A stretch of 32,402 bases of DNA from Mnemiopsis leidyi (taxonomy: Eukaryota > Ctenophora > Tentaculata > Lobata > Bolinopsidae). The position numbers and the translations under genes were made by a program. Positions 23,001 to 32,296 of the stretch are shown in pieces. Positions within the stretch are counted from its first letter, which is position 1, and every line of letters starts with the position of its first letter. The stretch lies in the NCBI GenBank assembly GCA_000226015.1, contig JH154549.1:40632-73033 (forward strand), in the 5' to 3' direction. The notes under the pieces were generated by a model. That model was not told the DNA's origin. It saw only the letters and a list, made by a program, of their open reading frames with translations, and ran no database searches.

Positions 23001-26000
23001 TTAAAATGTCTTATGTTACATAATTTATATAAGTAGTCCTATGTCCGTTCCAATTGAAGTTCCTACAGTTATCAATAATTCTCCCATCTCATTTCGTTTA
23101 GTTACAAGTGCAACCTCCCAGACACTGTCGATCCACAACACCGTTGACGGTCACCTCACACTTGAAACATTTTTGCCACATCACCCCCTGACCGTTCAGG
23201 TGTTGCTTTGAAACAATGCTCACGTACTTGTTTCCACCACTAGAATATGAAACCCACTGTAGTTCCAAGAGATGGCTCCCCCAGTTTGCGTTGTTGTTTG
23301 GTTTGTAGTAAACTTTCACGTCAGCACTAGGAATGCCATTCCCGAGACTAAGCGATGCTCCCATGTGATTCTGGGTTACTCTGCAGGTAAACTTGCGGTC
23401 GTCCTCCACCTTTTCCTTCTTGAATTGGACTATCGAAGTAACAGAAGTGCTGCGCTTAGGTATATAGTGTGACGCCTCCCCATGAGGTAAAATATGATCC
23501 TCTGCATTTAGGTCCAAGTCTGGAAGGTCTCCTGCAAGGTAGAAATAAAAAGTTTTAAAAAACCAAACTTTTAATTAGTGATTAAACAACTAGTAATAAT
23601 TTGCTTTGTTATTTCGACCTGTGTTCTATTTTGAAAGCATCACTCAAAAGTTTAATGTGTAACTGTAAACTGTAAGTGAAAAAGAGATACGAGGCTACCT
23701 TCTCCTTGTTTGTTTTTCCGAGATTCTTCCACACAATTATCAGGGTAAGTCCTGAAGACGGAGTAGTCATCAGCACTAACTGCGACCATGTAACATCGTG
23801 TCCACTTTTCCCGCTCTTCTTTCGTTCCCCATCTTTCTTTGGTAAAGGGCTGTGTTTTCATGCTATCGCCCCCGCAACCATTAGCTGTCATCAGATCATA
23901 TCCTATCAGAGGCTTCGTCAGTGTGATCATCTTCGAGCCATTCTCACTTCCTTTATCATTCTTGTTGTGGCCCGCTTCTTGCCAGACCCTTTCTTTTGCA
24001 TCATAGAGGAAGAGAGAAACGTTGATTTTCTTGTCAGATGCACTATCTAACTGGAACTCTAGAACATCAGAGAGCTGTACTCCAATCTTCGGATCGTCTG
24101 TCTTTACCCTCGAGTATTGCAGGTCGCTTATCTCTAGTTCCGAGTTGTACTGGTGGGACTGGACAGGTGATGCAAGTAGACAGAGGGTTACCCACCACAC
24201 CACACTACACAGTGTTGGCTTTACGACTTCCATTTTTCTTTGTATGGGACGAACTTCTGAGTTTTCTTGGGCTCAACTTTTGTTGGACGCAAAACCTAGG
24301 CACGATAATACAGAAATGGGATGTAGAGATCTGCCTAGTGTCTTGGAAGTTCTTCCTTCCTCCAAGTTCTATGTTCAGCAAACTTGCCACAGAGCAGTGT
24401 CAGTATTCGGTTTTCAAGAACTTGCTACTCACCACCAGTCTTGCCACGTCAGCTTTCTCCTTGTTAACCGAAACTTGTTATACTCACGTTGTTTCCCGGA
24501 GTATGCCGGCTAGTTTTGCATATTACACTTCAAAAGTTGTAAACCTCCGCTCTCTATAACCGGTCTCCTAGTTCTACAGAAAGATTCGATAATTGATTGG
24601 GGACGAAGATTGCAATTATTCGGGTGCAAATATTTTTAAACTGCTGGCCAAAAAAATCGCATTAACTTAAATAGCACATTTGTTTTTTCAATGTGGCAGT
24701 CGACAGAAATACCGCACTCTTTTAATTTAGACCCCATCCCCCCCCTTTAGGTGATGACGTCATATGTGACCGACCCCTAAGCTTGTGTTTTTTATCATAG
24801 TTTGCGTCATCAAATTAATTATGAGTAAAGAGGATAGAAACAGAACGTTATGCTAGAATCGACAAAAATTTTTTCCATGTTTTCTTGATTGTCATAAAAA
24901 ACTGGAGGAGGTGACGTTGCACAGTATTACTAAAATGTTGTTAGGAATATATTCAAAGGAAAATATGAATAATAATTCGGCTAAAATGTGTTGTGTGGAC
25001 TTGGCCTCAAAATTTGTAAAAGTTCTGCTATTCATCATCGCAATCTATTAAGGACATGTCAGGTTTTCACTCATCAAAAATTTTAGATGCAGCTAGAAAC
25101 AGCACAAAGTAAAGCAGTAAAATGGGAAAGTGTTTGGACACACATCAAGAACACTGCAGCTAGACAAACCCTTCTTCTGGGAAGAATCAAGATGGCAACA
25201 CACAATCTCTTTATGCTCATTCACAAACAGATGAGAACCAAAGCTGAGGTATATAATTAGAATCTCATAGTCAATATATTTTAATGCTGAGGTATATAGT
25301 TAGAATATCATAGTCAATATATTTTAATGCTGAGGTATATAGTTAGAATATCATAGTCAATATATTTTAATGCTGAGGTATATAATTAGAATCTCATAGT
25401 CAATATATTTTAATGCTGCCTGGTGCCTATTGGAATTTCATGTACAACTAACACAAAACCATAATAAAATGAAATAAACACGTAGGCTTTACACAAAGTT
25501 GCAGATGATAAATTTTGACAAAGTTTTTTCACACCAATTGTTTTCAGTCCTCAGAAACGACGGAGCAGCAATTACAGAAAATACAAATTTACATCAAAGA
25601 TTTGACGGAAATTATTCAAGAGACAGGTAGGCAGAGCGAGAGTAAAACTTGAGGACATTAGCGTGGATATCGGAACTGTAATGATGCTTATAACGTGTAG
25701 AGAATTTCAACTTTGAGCAATTTTCTTAATTCTCTTCCCTTGGACCTCATTAGTAATTATCTACATCTTATCTCATCGATCAAGAAAATTAATGTGCCAA
25801 GAAACTTTATTGAGCTCTTAGCGTTTTGTTCAATGACATCCCACTTTTCACATTTGATCTATACACTTAGATATTTAAATTATTATGATTATGGACAGCT
25901 GGTCGTCTTTTGAAAGATGAATGATGAACATATAGCACACCTTCTAATCTCGTAACATAATGTTGATTACTACCTTTAGTAAAGGTCATTAACCTTTATT

Positions 26001-26175
26001 TTTATCATAATTTAAGTTTAATTTTACTTTAACACCTACTGCTCTGTAGGTAACCTAATAAGCTTATTTAACGATTATATTGATATCACATTTTAATTTA
26101 AACACTTTCCAGTGAATAGATCTACTATATTTTACAGATTTTACCGCACGTTGGGCCAGTAGATACAGCTTATGA
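20092..26175 (+). CDS. CCDC42/CFAP73-family axonemal coiled-coil protein, 7 exons, 309 aa
   Basis: Member of the DUF4200 family. CFAP73 (CCDC42B) acts with CFAP100 at inner dynein arm I1 of cilia; CCDC42 serves sperm tail formation. Exons: 20092-20232, 20613-20841, 21019-21145, 21249-21402, 25087-25248, 25548-25626, 26138-26175; all GT..AG, phases closing to TGA. Family signatures seen in order: TRLLEKRREM, QQRREELERKE, LLKFDKFLKENDAK, RYDTLVSTHQ, FVEEKNNDIMSFNNQLA, KWESVWTHIKNTAA, TLLLGRIKMATHNLF and IYIKDLTEII. The protein is almost entirely charged coiled coil and matches the family length (about 308-316). CCDC42 and CFAP73 cannot be separated by eye. The last exon (DFTARWASRYSL) is the least certain; its acceptor tttacag is good. 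The donor after 21145 is an unusual GTTCCG. Intron 4 (21403-25086) hosts a pseudogene and an antisense gene. Confidence 0.88.
20924..20941. repeat. Short (TA)n run
   Basis: About eight TA dinucleotides inside intron 2 of the coiled-coil gene. Confidence 0.8.
21371..21436 (+). repeat. 33-bp tandem duplication across an exon/intron border
   Basis: The segment TGAGTTTCAACAACCAACTTG at the end of exon 4 recurs 33 bases later as TGAGTTTCAACAATCAACTTG at the start of intron 4. The donor GTGAGT of exon 4 is the duplicated counterpart of exonic ATGAGT, so the present splice site lies at the junction of the two copies. The second copy is diverged after about 22 bases. Confidence 0.85.
21598..22300 (+). 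pseudogene. Decayed pentraxin/LamG-like gene, intronless
   Basis: Pieces of a pentraxin-type lectin domain follow each other in the right order but in changing frames: FETALKFGANNESYVL, EEFAVCSWIKRMS, an in-frame TAA near 21818, IIPNFKPGSRTIGVWNHLL, then VYVDGELVTS in another frame, GSLMLSQFYTGLGG, FGGQLYDLNIYR (frame changed again), VRDIFNM and GDILLRWEDVLEEERHGEV. The W-x-H and Y-V-D-G-x-x-V motifs and the G-G-Q-L-Y-D-L-N-I-Y strand are hallmarks of the fold. A stop plus several frameshifts and no introns fit a processed pseudogene; clustered assembly indels are the alternative. A short direct repeat (gcggacttgtcttcg) duplicates a few codons near 21645-21680. Confidence 0.6.
22400..23097. 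other. Intronic AT-rich stretch
   Basis: Part of intron 4 of the coiled-coil gene, downstream of the antisense gene. It must contain the 3' UTR of that gene but I see no clear poly(A) signal close to its stop and no other feature. Confidence 0.5.
23098..24233 (-). CDS. Unrecognised secreted protein, 2 exons, 322 aa, nested antisense
   Basis: I do not recognise the family. Exon 1 is 24233-23699 and exon 2 is 23531-23098, joined in phase by a GTAGCC donor and a strong ttgcag acceptor. The protein starts with a signal peptide (residues 1 to about 26, hydrophobic core WWVTLCLLA). The mature chain is hydrophilic, with a likely N-glycosylation site (NVS) and nine or so cysteines, including FKCEV and a C-terminal CLGGCTCN. 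The piece TSIVQFKKEKVEDDRKFTC resembles the E-F strand region of an immunoglobulin-like domain (D-x-x-x-F-x-C), but the partner cysteine is unclear. There is no membrane anchor. It lies wholly within intron 4 of the CCDC42/CFAP73-family gene on the other strand. Long plus-strand frames opposite it are shadows. A role in secretion or recognition is only inference. Confidence 0.75.
24560..25086. other. Intronic region upstream of the antisense gene
   Basis: Rest of intron 4. A palindromic CRE-type TGACGTCA is at 24755-24762, about 520 bases upstream of the antisense gene's start codon; it could be part of that gene's promoter but is a single short match. No coding potential seen. Confidence 0.35.
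25243..25414 (+). repeat. 4 x 43-bp tandem array duplicating a 5' splice site
   Basis: Copies start at 25243, 25286, 25329 and 25372, each beginning GCTGAGGTATATA and ending ATATATTTTAAT, with one or two differences between copies. The first copy's GCTGAG is the last six coding bases of exon 5 and its GTATAT is the donor used. The other three copies carry the same exon-end plus donor inside the intron. Confidence 0.95.
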
Positions 26176-26406
26176 CAACTTGTTACCCCACAATTTTATG
26201 CACATACTCATTATTAATGACACATAACGATGTGAAATGTCTGTCAGCGGCCGAACAAGAGCGGGAATGGGAGGAAGTTCAAGCTCAACAGTCACATCAT
26301 TCACGCAACTCAAACACACAATCACCTCCTCACAGAAATTTCGTTACACCCTTACTTATGAAAAGGTATCGATATTTGATGATTACTTCCGGATATTGAA
26401 ATACCA

Positions 26407-26412
26407 AATAAA
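26407..26412 (+). terminator. Poly(A) signal AATAAA for the coiled-coil gene
   Basis: Canonical AATAAA about 230 bases after the proposed stop codon at 26173-26175. It fits the end of the transcript if the last exon is right. Confidence 0.45.
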
Positions 26413-26675
26413 TCATATTAAGTATGATAAGAAAATGGAATGCAGTTAAATTCTCAGAGTTAGAATGTATGGGTTGAGGGTTAAAGGTTTACAAAGTGGG
26501 GGTCGCTCTGATCGAAAACGTGGTTATTTTTTCAATAATTCTATGATATTTATCTCGCCTTTCAGATTACGTTCATTCAATGCATATCTACTAAGAAGCA
26601 ACAAACAAGCTTGAAAATCACCCTCGCCCCATTCACAAAAACAGCCAATATTGCTTGTCGAAAAGCCGATTATGG

Positions 26676-26689
26676 GTTGCCATGGTAAC
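26676..26689. promoter_or_regulatory. RFX-type X-box, near-perfect palindrome
   Basis: GTTGCCATGGTAAC fits the RFX consensus (RTNRCC, spacer, RGYAAC) on both half-sites. RFX factors drive ciliary genes. It lies about 270 bases past the poly(A) signal of the ciliary coiled-coil gene and about 870 bases upstream of NDUFA12, so its target is unclear. Confidence 0.5.
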
Positions 26690-26717
26690 GGAAATATTTT
26701 CCTCGACAAGCTCACTG

Positions 26718-26729
26718 GATCACGTGATC
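26718..26729. promoter_or_regulatory. Palindromic E-box GATCACGTGATC
   Basis: A 12-bp perfect palindrome around CACGTG, the type bound by USF/MiT-family bHLH-zip factors, 28 bases after the X-box. Closeness of the two sites suggests a small regulatory module; function is inferred only. Confidence 0.35.
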
Positions 26730-27563
26730 TCATATATCAGCATGTTTAAACCCAGTACACCCACTCTTTATATGTCAGAGATTTTAGAAAAAGTTTTGTC
26801 AGCTCGTTTACTTAAACCACAATGATATGCGGCTTACCACATTTTTACTGTAAATATGTTAATAAAATGCTTTTAGAGCAATGTGTACATTGTCGAATGA
26901 AAGAGCATGTAGTACTGATTGTCAACAATTGCTGGTTGATATGTATTATTGACAAAAAACTTAGAACTCTTCCGAATGAGAATTACAATTTGTTCTTCTT
27001 ATATCTTATATATGTACAAGTTCTACTCTATTCCCAACATATTTATCTCTATTGTAAAATATAGTTACTTACAGTGCTCTTTGATTCGACCAATGTGCTA
27101 ATTATGTATGATAGGATCTGTACATAAATTTGTATGAGAGTTACATTTAACAAGTATCAGCATCGCGAGCTCATCACATCATTCATTGTTTTGTAATTTA
27201 TTAACAAACATTCATATGTACGCCACAATGTGAGGTTATCATGAATAATAATAAAAATATGCAAATAAATACTTATCGCTCATGAATAGTATCAGTATGA
27301 TATGTATGTTGTTTCACTTGCTCTCTAGATCGTGTGTAGAACAAGCACGCTAAAACTCCATTGTTTCTATTTACAAGAACCGACGTCGAGCTTTTAACAA
27401 ACCGGATTACTTTGTGAAACGATTTGAACCAAGCAGCCGGTCCGCACTTACTTGTCGCTCACTCGCAAGCAATTCAATCTGTGTCTACATGACGCTGAAA
27501 AGTAAGCTGGGAGAAGGACGTATGTTAAACTAAACTCATCTAACCGGTCACGTTTAGTACAGC

Positions 27564-28129
27564 ATGGCGGGAAATATAGGAACGTTCGTTGGCTTCTTCA
27601 AGAAGATGGCCAGCGCGCCGCTCTACTACACGGTCAACAAGTATGTGAACTGTAATGAGTTTCGGTACGGTACTTTGGTGGGAACGGATGATAATGGTAA
27701 TGAGTATTATGAGAATAACGACTATTTTCTTGGAAGGTGAGATCTTGTGTAATTTCAGTGTTTTTGTGCTTTGCGTGTTGACGCTTTGATTATTCATTCT
27801 TTTCATTCCTGAGTTATGGCAAATAGTGTTGTTTTGAATGGTTTGTTTTTGTCTCCTAACAAAATTCTTCTTACAGGAACAGATGGATTCAGTACAAAAA
27901 TCCGAACTGGTTTATTCTGCACAGTGATGCGTCTGATATTCCGGCAGAATGGCACGCCTGGATGCACTACATGACGGACGACACGCCCATCACAAAACCC
28001 CCAGCTGAGCGAAAATTCCACATGGAACATAGACCGAATATGAGTCCAATATTTAAGGAACGATACACACCTTCAACCACGACAAAACCGAAGATCCAAT
28101 CCTGGTCTCCAGCACAGCCTAAAGAATAG
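27564..28129 (+). CDS. NDUFA12: NADH:ubiquinone oxidoreductase subunit A12, 2 exons, 141 aa
   Basis: Accessory subunit (B17.2/DAP13) of mitochondrial respiratory complex I, needed for late assembly of the matrix arm. Exons 27564-27736 and 27877-28129 join in phase 2 within an Arg codon (R58); donor GTGAGA, acceptor ttcttacag. Family hallmarks: RYGTLVGTDDNGNEYYEN (residues 34-51), FLGRNRW, PAEWHAWMHYMTDD, P-I-T-K-P-P and the C-terminal YTPSTTTKPKIQSWSP. Length is close to the human protein (145). The ATG at 27564 is preceded by CAGC and followed by GCGG, a good start context, and gives the family-typical short N-terminus. The gene runs convergent with TRMT13. Confidence 0.95.
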
Positions 28130-29008
28130 AGCAGAGTGGCCGCGTCCTCGATCCTTCCTTCATAAAACGGAGCTTTGCTAGGTTTAAAACATTGGGAAGT
28201 TCTTCAGTGAGTGTGATTGAATATTCAATTACTATTATGTGACTTAAAATTATCGTGCGTTTAACTTACGCTGAGGTTGCCAATGTACCAAAATAGAAGG
28301 TAGATTGTTGCGCATGGAATAAGCGAAAATTTAATTTGTGAAGTATCGCGCGCACTGGAGGCCCATGACAACCACGTACGTTCCCTTCAAAATAACTATG
28401 GAAATTAAACGTGGAAATAAGTTTTCAATTTTCACCCTTTGTTAATTCTATAAAATTGTTTTGATTACTAACTACGATTTTCAATTGTTCGGAAATTTAC
28501 GCCGGATCTAGAGTTGTCGGTGCTTTGGCCCATGTTTGCTAGGCAGGCGTCAAAACTCGTGAGTTAACCCGCCGTATTGTTGCCTGCTGGCTGAAACTGG
28601 GCCGCAACGTGAGGCTACCGTACCGACAGAACTTTCAATTTAAATTTAAAAAATGAAACAAAGGTTATGCTACGTATCTAGCAATCATTTACTATGTTAA
28701 CAAATTGCAGCGAAACTTCCAGTCCACGATGCAACCAGCAACTGGCTGCTGCAACAAATGGAAGAGAGCTGAGCAGAGACTCGCGTGCGCGCGTCCAGAG
28801 TAATTCACTGAACACTTAAATGTTACTTTTCGCATAACAGTTATTTCATTGCGCCTTCCACAAATGTACGGAAAGATTCTACTTCCGTTACGATAAGAAA
28901 GTATGCAGTATACAAGTCATAGAGCAAGTTACGATTCCAACTGAAACTTGAGTCAAAAACTCATGCCACTGTAAAGAACATACACTATCACATGACATTA
29001 CGTCACGA
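28130..29008. other. Intergenic region between convergent NDUFA12 and TRMT13
   Basis: Contains the two 3' UTRs. No coding potential, RNA gene or canonical AATAAA in a convincing place for NDUFA12; an ATTAAA variant is near 28404. Confidence 0.45.
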
Positions 29009-30298
29009 TTAAGTAGCAGCAGCGCTCTTAAAGCATAATAAAGCCGTGTTCTCAGGTGATACATTCACATCAACGTAGCGATAAAATTGAACCCTAAACC
29101 CATGGTTGAGCATGAACTGAGCTCTACCATCGTTAAGAACAGTTTTAGCACATCTACCTATGTACCACTGCAAGTTTCTGTCCAAGACCAGATGTTCTCC
29201 TTGTATGAAGGATTCTGGATTTTCTCGAAATTTCTGAACGACGTTGTTTAAGACCTCTACATTGTCAACTTCCATTGTATCAAGTTTGAAGCAAGTAGCC
29301 CAGGCGGAAAGCGACGAGAGTGTGTAAAACTGTTCCGGCTTGAAAAGTTTTACAAGATAGTCCTTGCCCGTGTAGAGCTCCCAAGAACAGAGGTGATGAC
29401 AACAAAGAGCAATCAAGACACTTGTCTCCCGTAGTTGCGCTGATTGAACGGCGGAGACGAGCGCCATGTCTGTTGCGCCACCACAGAGATGCTTACAAGC
29501 AAAGCAGATCTTCTTATACGCGTCTACATCTGGAATCCCAGTAACATCAATGTCTTTAATATCCATCTTCAAGCGGACAAAGTTTGACTTCTGTTTTCTG
29601 AAATAGCCGTCTGCTTTCTTCCGACACATCTGCCTGTCAACAAGGACAAAGTAGCTGTCATTGACCTTGTGGTGGAACCACTGACTGAGTTTCCCTGATC
29701 CCGCCCCCAACTCCACGAAACACGTGTCACTTGAGCTGGTATCTGTGGATATTTCCTCCTGGAATACCGCTAGAGTGTTAACCAGCGCAACTTGCTGTGT
29801 GGCGTGTCTCAGGGCTGAACTACCGACTTTCTCTCCTTTTTGAAAGAGTGGTCGGTAGTGGTCTATGTCTTCCTCTGAAATTGGCCCTGTTTCGTTCAAC
29901 TTACATATTTTACTCGCAGATCCATAGTTTATCAGTTCTAAACATGTATCGATCAGGTCCTGTATTGGGAGTTTTGACAGTGGTTCTCTTAATAAAGTTC
30001 TAATTTCATGAGGAGGGGGTACGTTGACGTTTTCCTTGAAATAGGGCTGAGCCGAATGGTCGTACTTTCTTGCGTTACACACTTTCAAGTGCTGCTCTAG
30101 CTTGGAACTACTGATGAAGTGGGCTGGGTCCAGAGGACAAGGAATGAGGTCAGTATTGGATGGGTCCGTGTGGTGTGCAGCGTGTTCTGCGCAGTACGTG
30201 CTGTGTTTAAGGGGAGTGAGCTTGCAGCGCCGCTTCTTCCGTTCCACGTAGTGCGCACAGTAAACTGTACAATCGGGTGTTATGTCTGTCTCTACCAT
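29009..30298 (-). CDS. TRMT13: tRNA (4-position) 2'-O-methyltransferase TRM13, single exon, 429 aa
   Basis: TRM13 methylates the 2'-OH of the residue at position 4 of the acceptor stem of certain tRNAs, using S-adenosylmethionine. The N-terminus has a Cys-rich zinc finger (C14, C25, C36, H39 within HYVERKKRRCK) followed by a CHHC finger of the U11-48K type (C54, H60, H70, C74). The TRM13 catalytic domain follows, with the SAM-binding motif FVELGAGSGKLS (194-205), ACKHLCGGATDMAL (267-280) and LCCHHLCSW (298-306), which are specific to the family. It is a little shorter than the human protein (481). The coding sequence has no intron. Start chosen at the first ATG, since the finger follows directly. 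The HAUS2 gene lies 735 bases upstream on the same strand. Confidence 0.93.
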   Translation of the reverse strand: MVETDITPDCTVYCAHYVERKKRRCKLTPLKHSTYCAEHAAHHTDPSNTDLIPCPLDPAHFISSSKLEQHLKVCNARKYDHSAQPYFKENVNVPPPHEIRTLLREPLSKLPIQDLIDTCLELINYGSASKICKLNETGPISEEDIDHYRPLFQKGEKVGSSALRHATQQVALVNTLAVFQEEISTDTSSSDTCFVELGAGSGKLSQWFHHKVNDSYFVLVDRQMCRKKADGYFRKQKSNFVRLKMDIKDIDVTGIPDVDAYKKICFACKHLCGGATDMALVSAVQSAQLRETSVLIALCCHHLCSWELYTGKDYLVKLFKPEQFYTLSSLSAWATCFKLDTMEVDNVEVLNNVVQKFRENPESFIQGEHLVLDRNLQWYIGRCAKTVLNDGRAQFMLNHGFRVQFYRYVDVNVSPENTALLCFKSAAAT

Positions 30299-31033
30299 AG
30301 AGCAACCTGAAATTCGTGATGAAGATTACGGCGATAAGTAAAAAGCTCTCGGCTACGGATATAGTTACGTAACTTTTTGGCGAGTTTTTGTCCTTTAACA
30401 GTTAACAGTTTTATGAGTCGCATACCATTTGACGACCGACATAATCATGATTAAGATGCATCATCATAGCGTAATTGGTATGCTGTAAACCAAGGCACCT
30501 ATTACACTATGACCTAATGGCTAATAATACATTGTCAAGCTATGTAAATTTTTATTCAAATCATTAAGTAATAGTTCGAAACTTTATAACAAGCAGTAAA
30601 CAGAATATTTGATATTGAAGTACGACTGTAAATAGAAATAAATACAGATAGTCACTAGAAATATGTATAATATGATATGTGTTTAAATATCTAACCTAAT
30701 TCATCAACATATGTGTGACAATATTTTATTTACAGGTTAAAATAAATGATAGACAGAACAGGGTTGCGTCATTTAGAATAAAATTAAGCAATCTTTTAAT
30801 CAAATCAGGTCAATTGCTGTCCAGTTTCTGCGACCAAAACTTTAACTGACACAATTAAATATCGATAAACTCAACAAATTGTTTGGCTATCTGGATATCT
30901 AAACATCGCTCTCTCCTACCCTCGTATACACTGAGCTTACTAAAGTTCCGAAACTGTTAAAAGATCATAATGACTGTAATTGATCAGGGTGATGCGACAC
31001 TGAACAAGAATGCGGATGTAAATTCAGCTGACC
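30299..31033. other. Intergenic region between HAUS2 and TRMT13
   Basis: AT-rich. It should hold the HAUS2 3' UTR and the TRMT13 promoter. A minus-strand AATAAA (TTTATT on the given strand near 30725) lies about 300 bases after the HAUS2 stop. Nothing else seen. Confidence 0.45.
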
Positions 31034-31645
31034 TCATATCACCAAAGTCGAGCGCTCCAAACTCGAGTCCCTTATCGACAACAAACTCTGGTATTCCGAT
31101 CTTAAATTATCGTACAGAGTTTTCAGCAAGTTAGCCAAGTCCAAAATCTGCCTGGCAGACTGCTCTACATTTTCCTCGTTCAGTCTACATGCTTTATATT
31201 TCTCCACATTGCTGATGTAACCTGTCAGCTGAGTCAAAACCTTTCCCAGCTGCTCGAACGTGGAGACGGCGTATTTCTGATACCGGGCCTCCACCACCAG
31301 TCTCCCTTCTTCATGTGGAGACTTGAGACGAGCAACTAAACCGTCTCTGTTATCGAGAATCAGAGTGAGACACTCTGCAACTTCCTGCGCAATGCTCTGT
31401 ATTTGAGTCATGTTCTGTAAACCGATCAGCTCCTTGTTGTCCTTGTGGAGGTTCCTGTTCAGAACCTCCAGTTCCGCGCTGTGTATTGCCTCAGACAGAG
31501 ACGATATCTCTTTCAGTGCAGATATTATCTTGAGAGAAGAGTTGTCGGATATGTCTTCCTCTGTTACGTTACCCTGACAACCCTGACTGGAGAGGATGGA
31601 AAGGAGCGTTCCCTCGGGGGTGTCTGAAGTCCAGGGGTTTGACAT
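31034..31645 (-). CDS. HAUS2: HAUS augmin-like complex subunit 2, single exon, 203 aa
   Basis: Augmin recruits gamma-tubulin to existing spindle microtubules to nucleate branches; HAUS2 is one of its small coiled-coil subunits. The N-terminus MSNPW..., the mid segment LKSPHEEGRLVVEARYQKY and the following helical stretch with NVEKYKA fit HAUS2 as I remember it (NPW near the start; L-K-P...L-P-I-E-A-x-Y-H-R-Y). The rest is predicted helix with heptad-like Leu/Ile spacing and no catalytic motif. Slightly shorter than the human protein (235). No intron in the coding sequence. The family is poorly conserved, so the identification rests on one segment plus length and composition. Confidence 0.65.
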   Translation of the reverse strand: MSNPWTSDTPEGTLLSILSSQGCQGNVTEEDISDNSSLKIISALKEISSLSEAIHSAELEVLNRNLHKDNKELIGLQNMTQIQSIAQEVAECLTLILDNRDGLVARLKSPHEEGRLVVEARYQKYAVSTFEQLGKVLTQLTGYISNVEKYKACRLNEENVEQSARQILDLANLLKTLYDNLRSEYQSLLSIRDSSLERSTLVI

Positions 31646-32296
31646 GGTACCTGGGAATTGTAGTGTGAAGTCAGCATCTGTGATTTTTCTTTTGTGGGGC
31701 TACCAAGTTAAGAGTATAAGGTTACTTGTTCGTAATTTAGTAAGGGGTTTTAACATTCCATGTTTAAGGGAGCTTAAGTTGTACATCGTTTTACTGCACC
31801 CAATAAGGCAATTCAGATAATTTCAACCAATTTACCGATCATAATTAGTATTAAATAGCACAAGATTATTTTCTAATATAAAATTGTTTCATATTCATAA
31901 TTTATTTGACGATTCTGCACACGTGAAAGGATGCCTCATCCAAACTTTTCCTGCATTTTCAACCATGGCCATATATGCATCAAGAGTATTGAGTGCCCAC
32001 CAAAATAACAGAGCAGAGTTTACATCAGCAGTTGTCAAGATTTGTCAAGTTGTTGAGTTGTCAACAAGAGATATAACGCGAGGTTGTTGTTGGTGAGTCT
32101 GTATTGCTCCCTCCCTCCCACCCATTTCCTTTGTTGGATATGACCTCAATTGACAAGCCTACGCCCTAATTAGCTGTTACGTAGTATTGTAATAAAGGGG
32201 GTCCTGTATCCCCGTAAAATTAACAGGTAAGTACTAATGCTCTACCGTGTAAAGGTGGGAGGAGGGACAATAGATCATCTTGGAGTTGTATGTAGG
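31646..32296. other. Upstream region of HAUS2, non-coding
   Basis: No gene recognised. A cluster of short related words (tgtcaag, gttgtcaa) lies near 32030-32070. The plus-strand open frame around 31884-32096 has no motif. Confidence 0.45.

Larger units (their letters stand above)
26413..27563. other. Intergenic region before NDUFA12
   Basis: No gene is visible; short open frames here are AT-rich and without motifs. The notable content is the X-box/E-box pair near 26676-26729. The NDUFA12 promoter must lie in the right part, but no TATA or initiator can be called with confidence. Confidence 0.5.

Noticed and set aside
24022-24559. Long plus-strand frames of 163 and 173 codons
   Set aside because: They overlap the antisense secreted-protein exon and are its shadows; the extension beyond it has no motif.
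24755-24762. TGACGTCA as a CRE controlling the antisense gene
   Set aside because: A lone 8-bp match some 520 bases from the start codon is not enough to call a regulatory site.
28500-28640. Possible tRNA or small RNA in a GC-richer stretch
   Set aside because: No cloverleaf, B-box or other promoter element could be made out.
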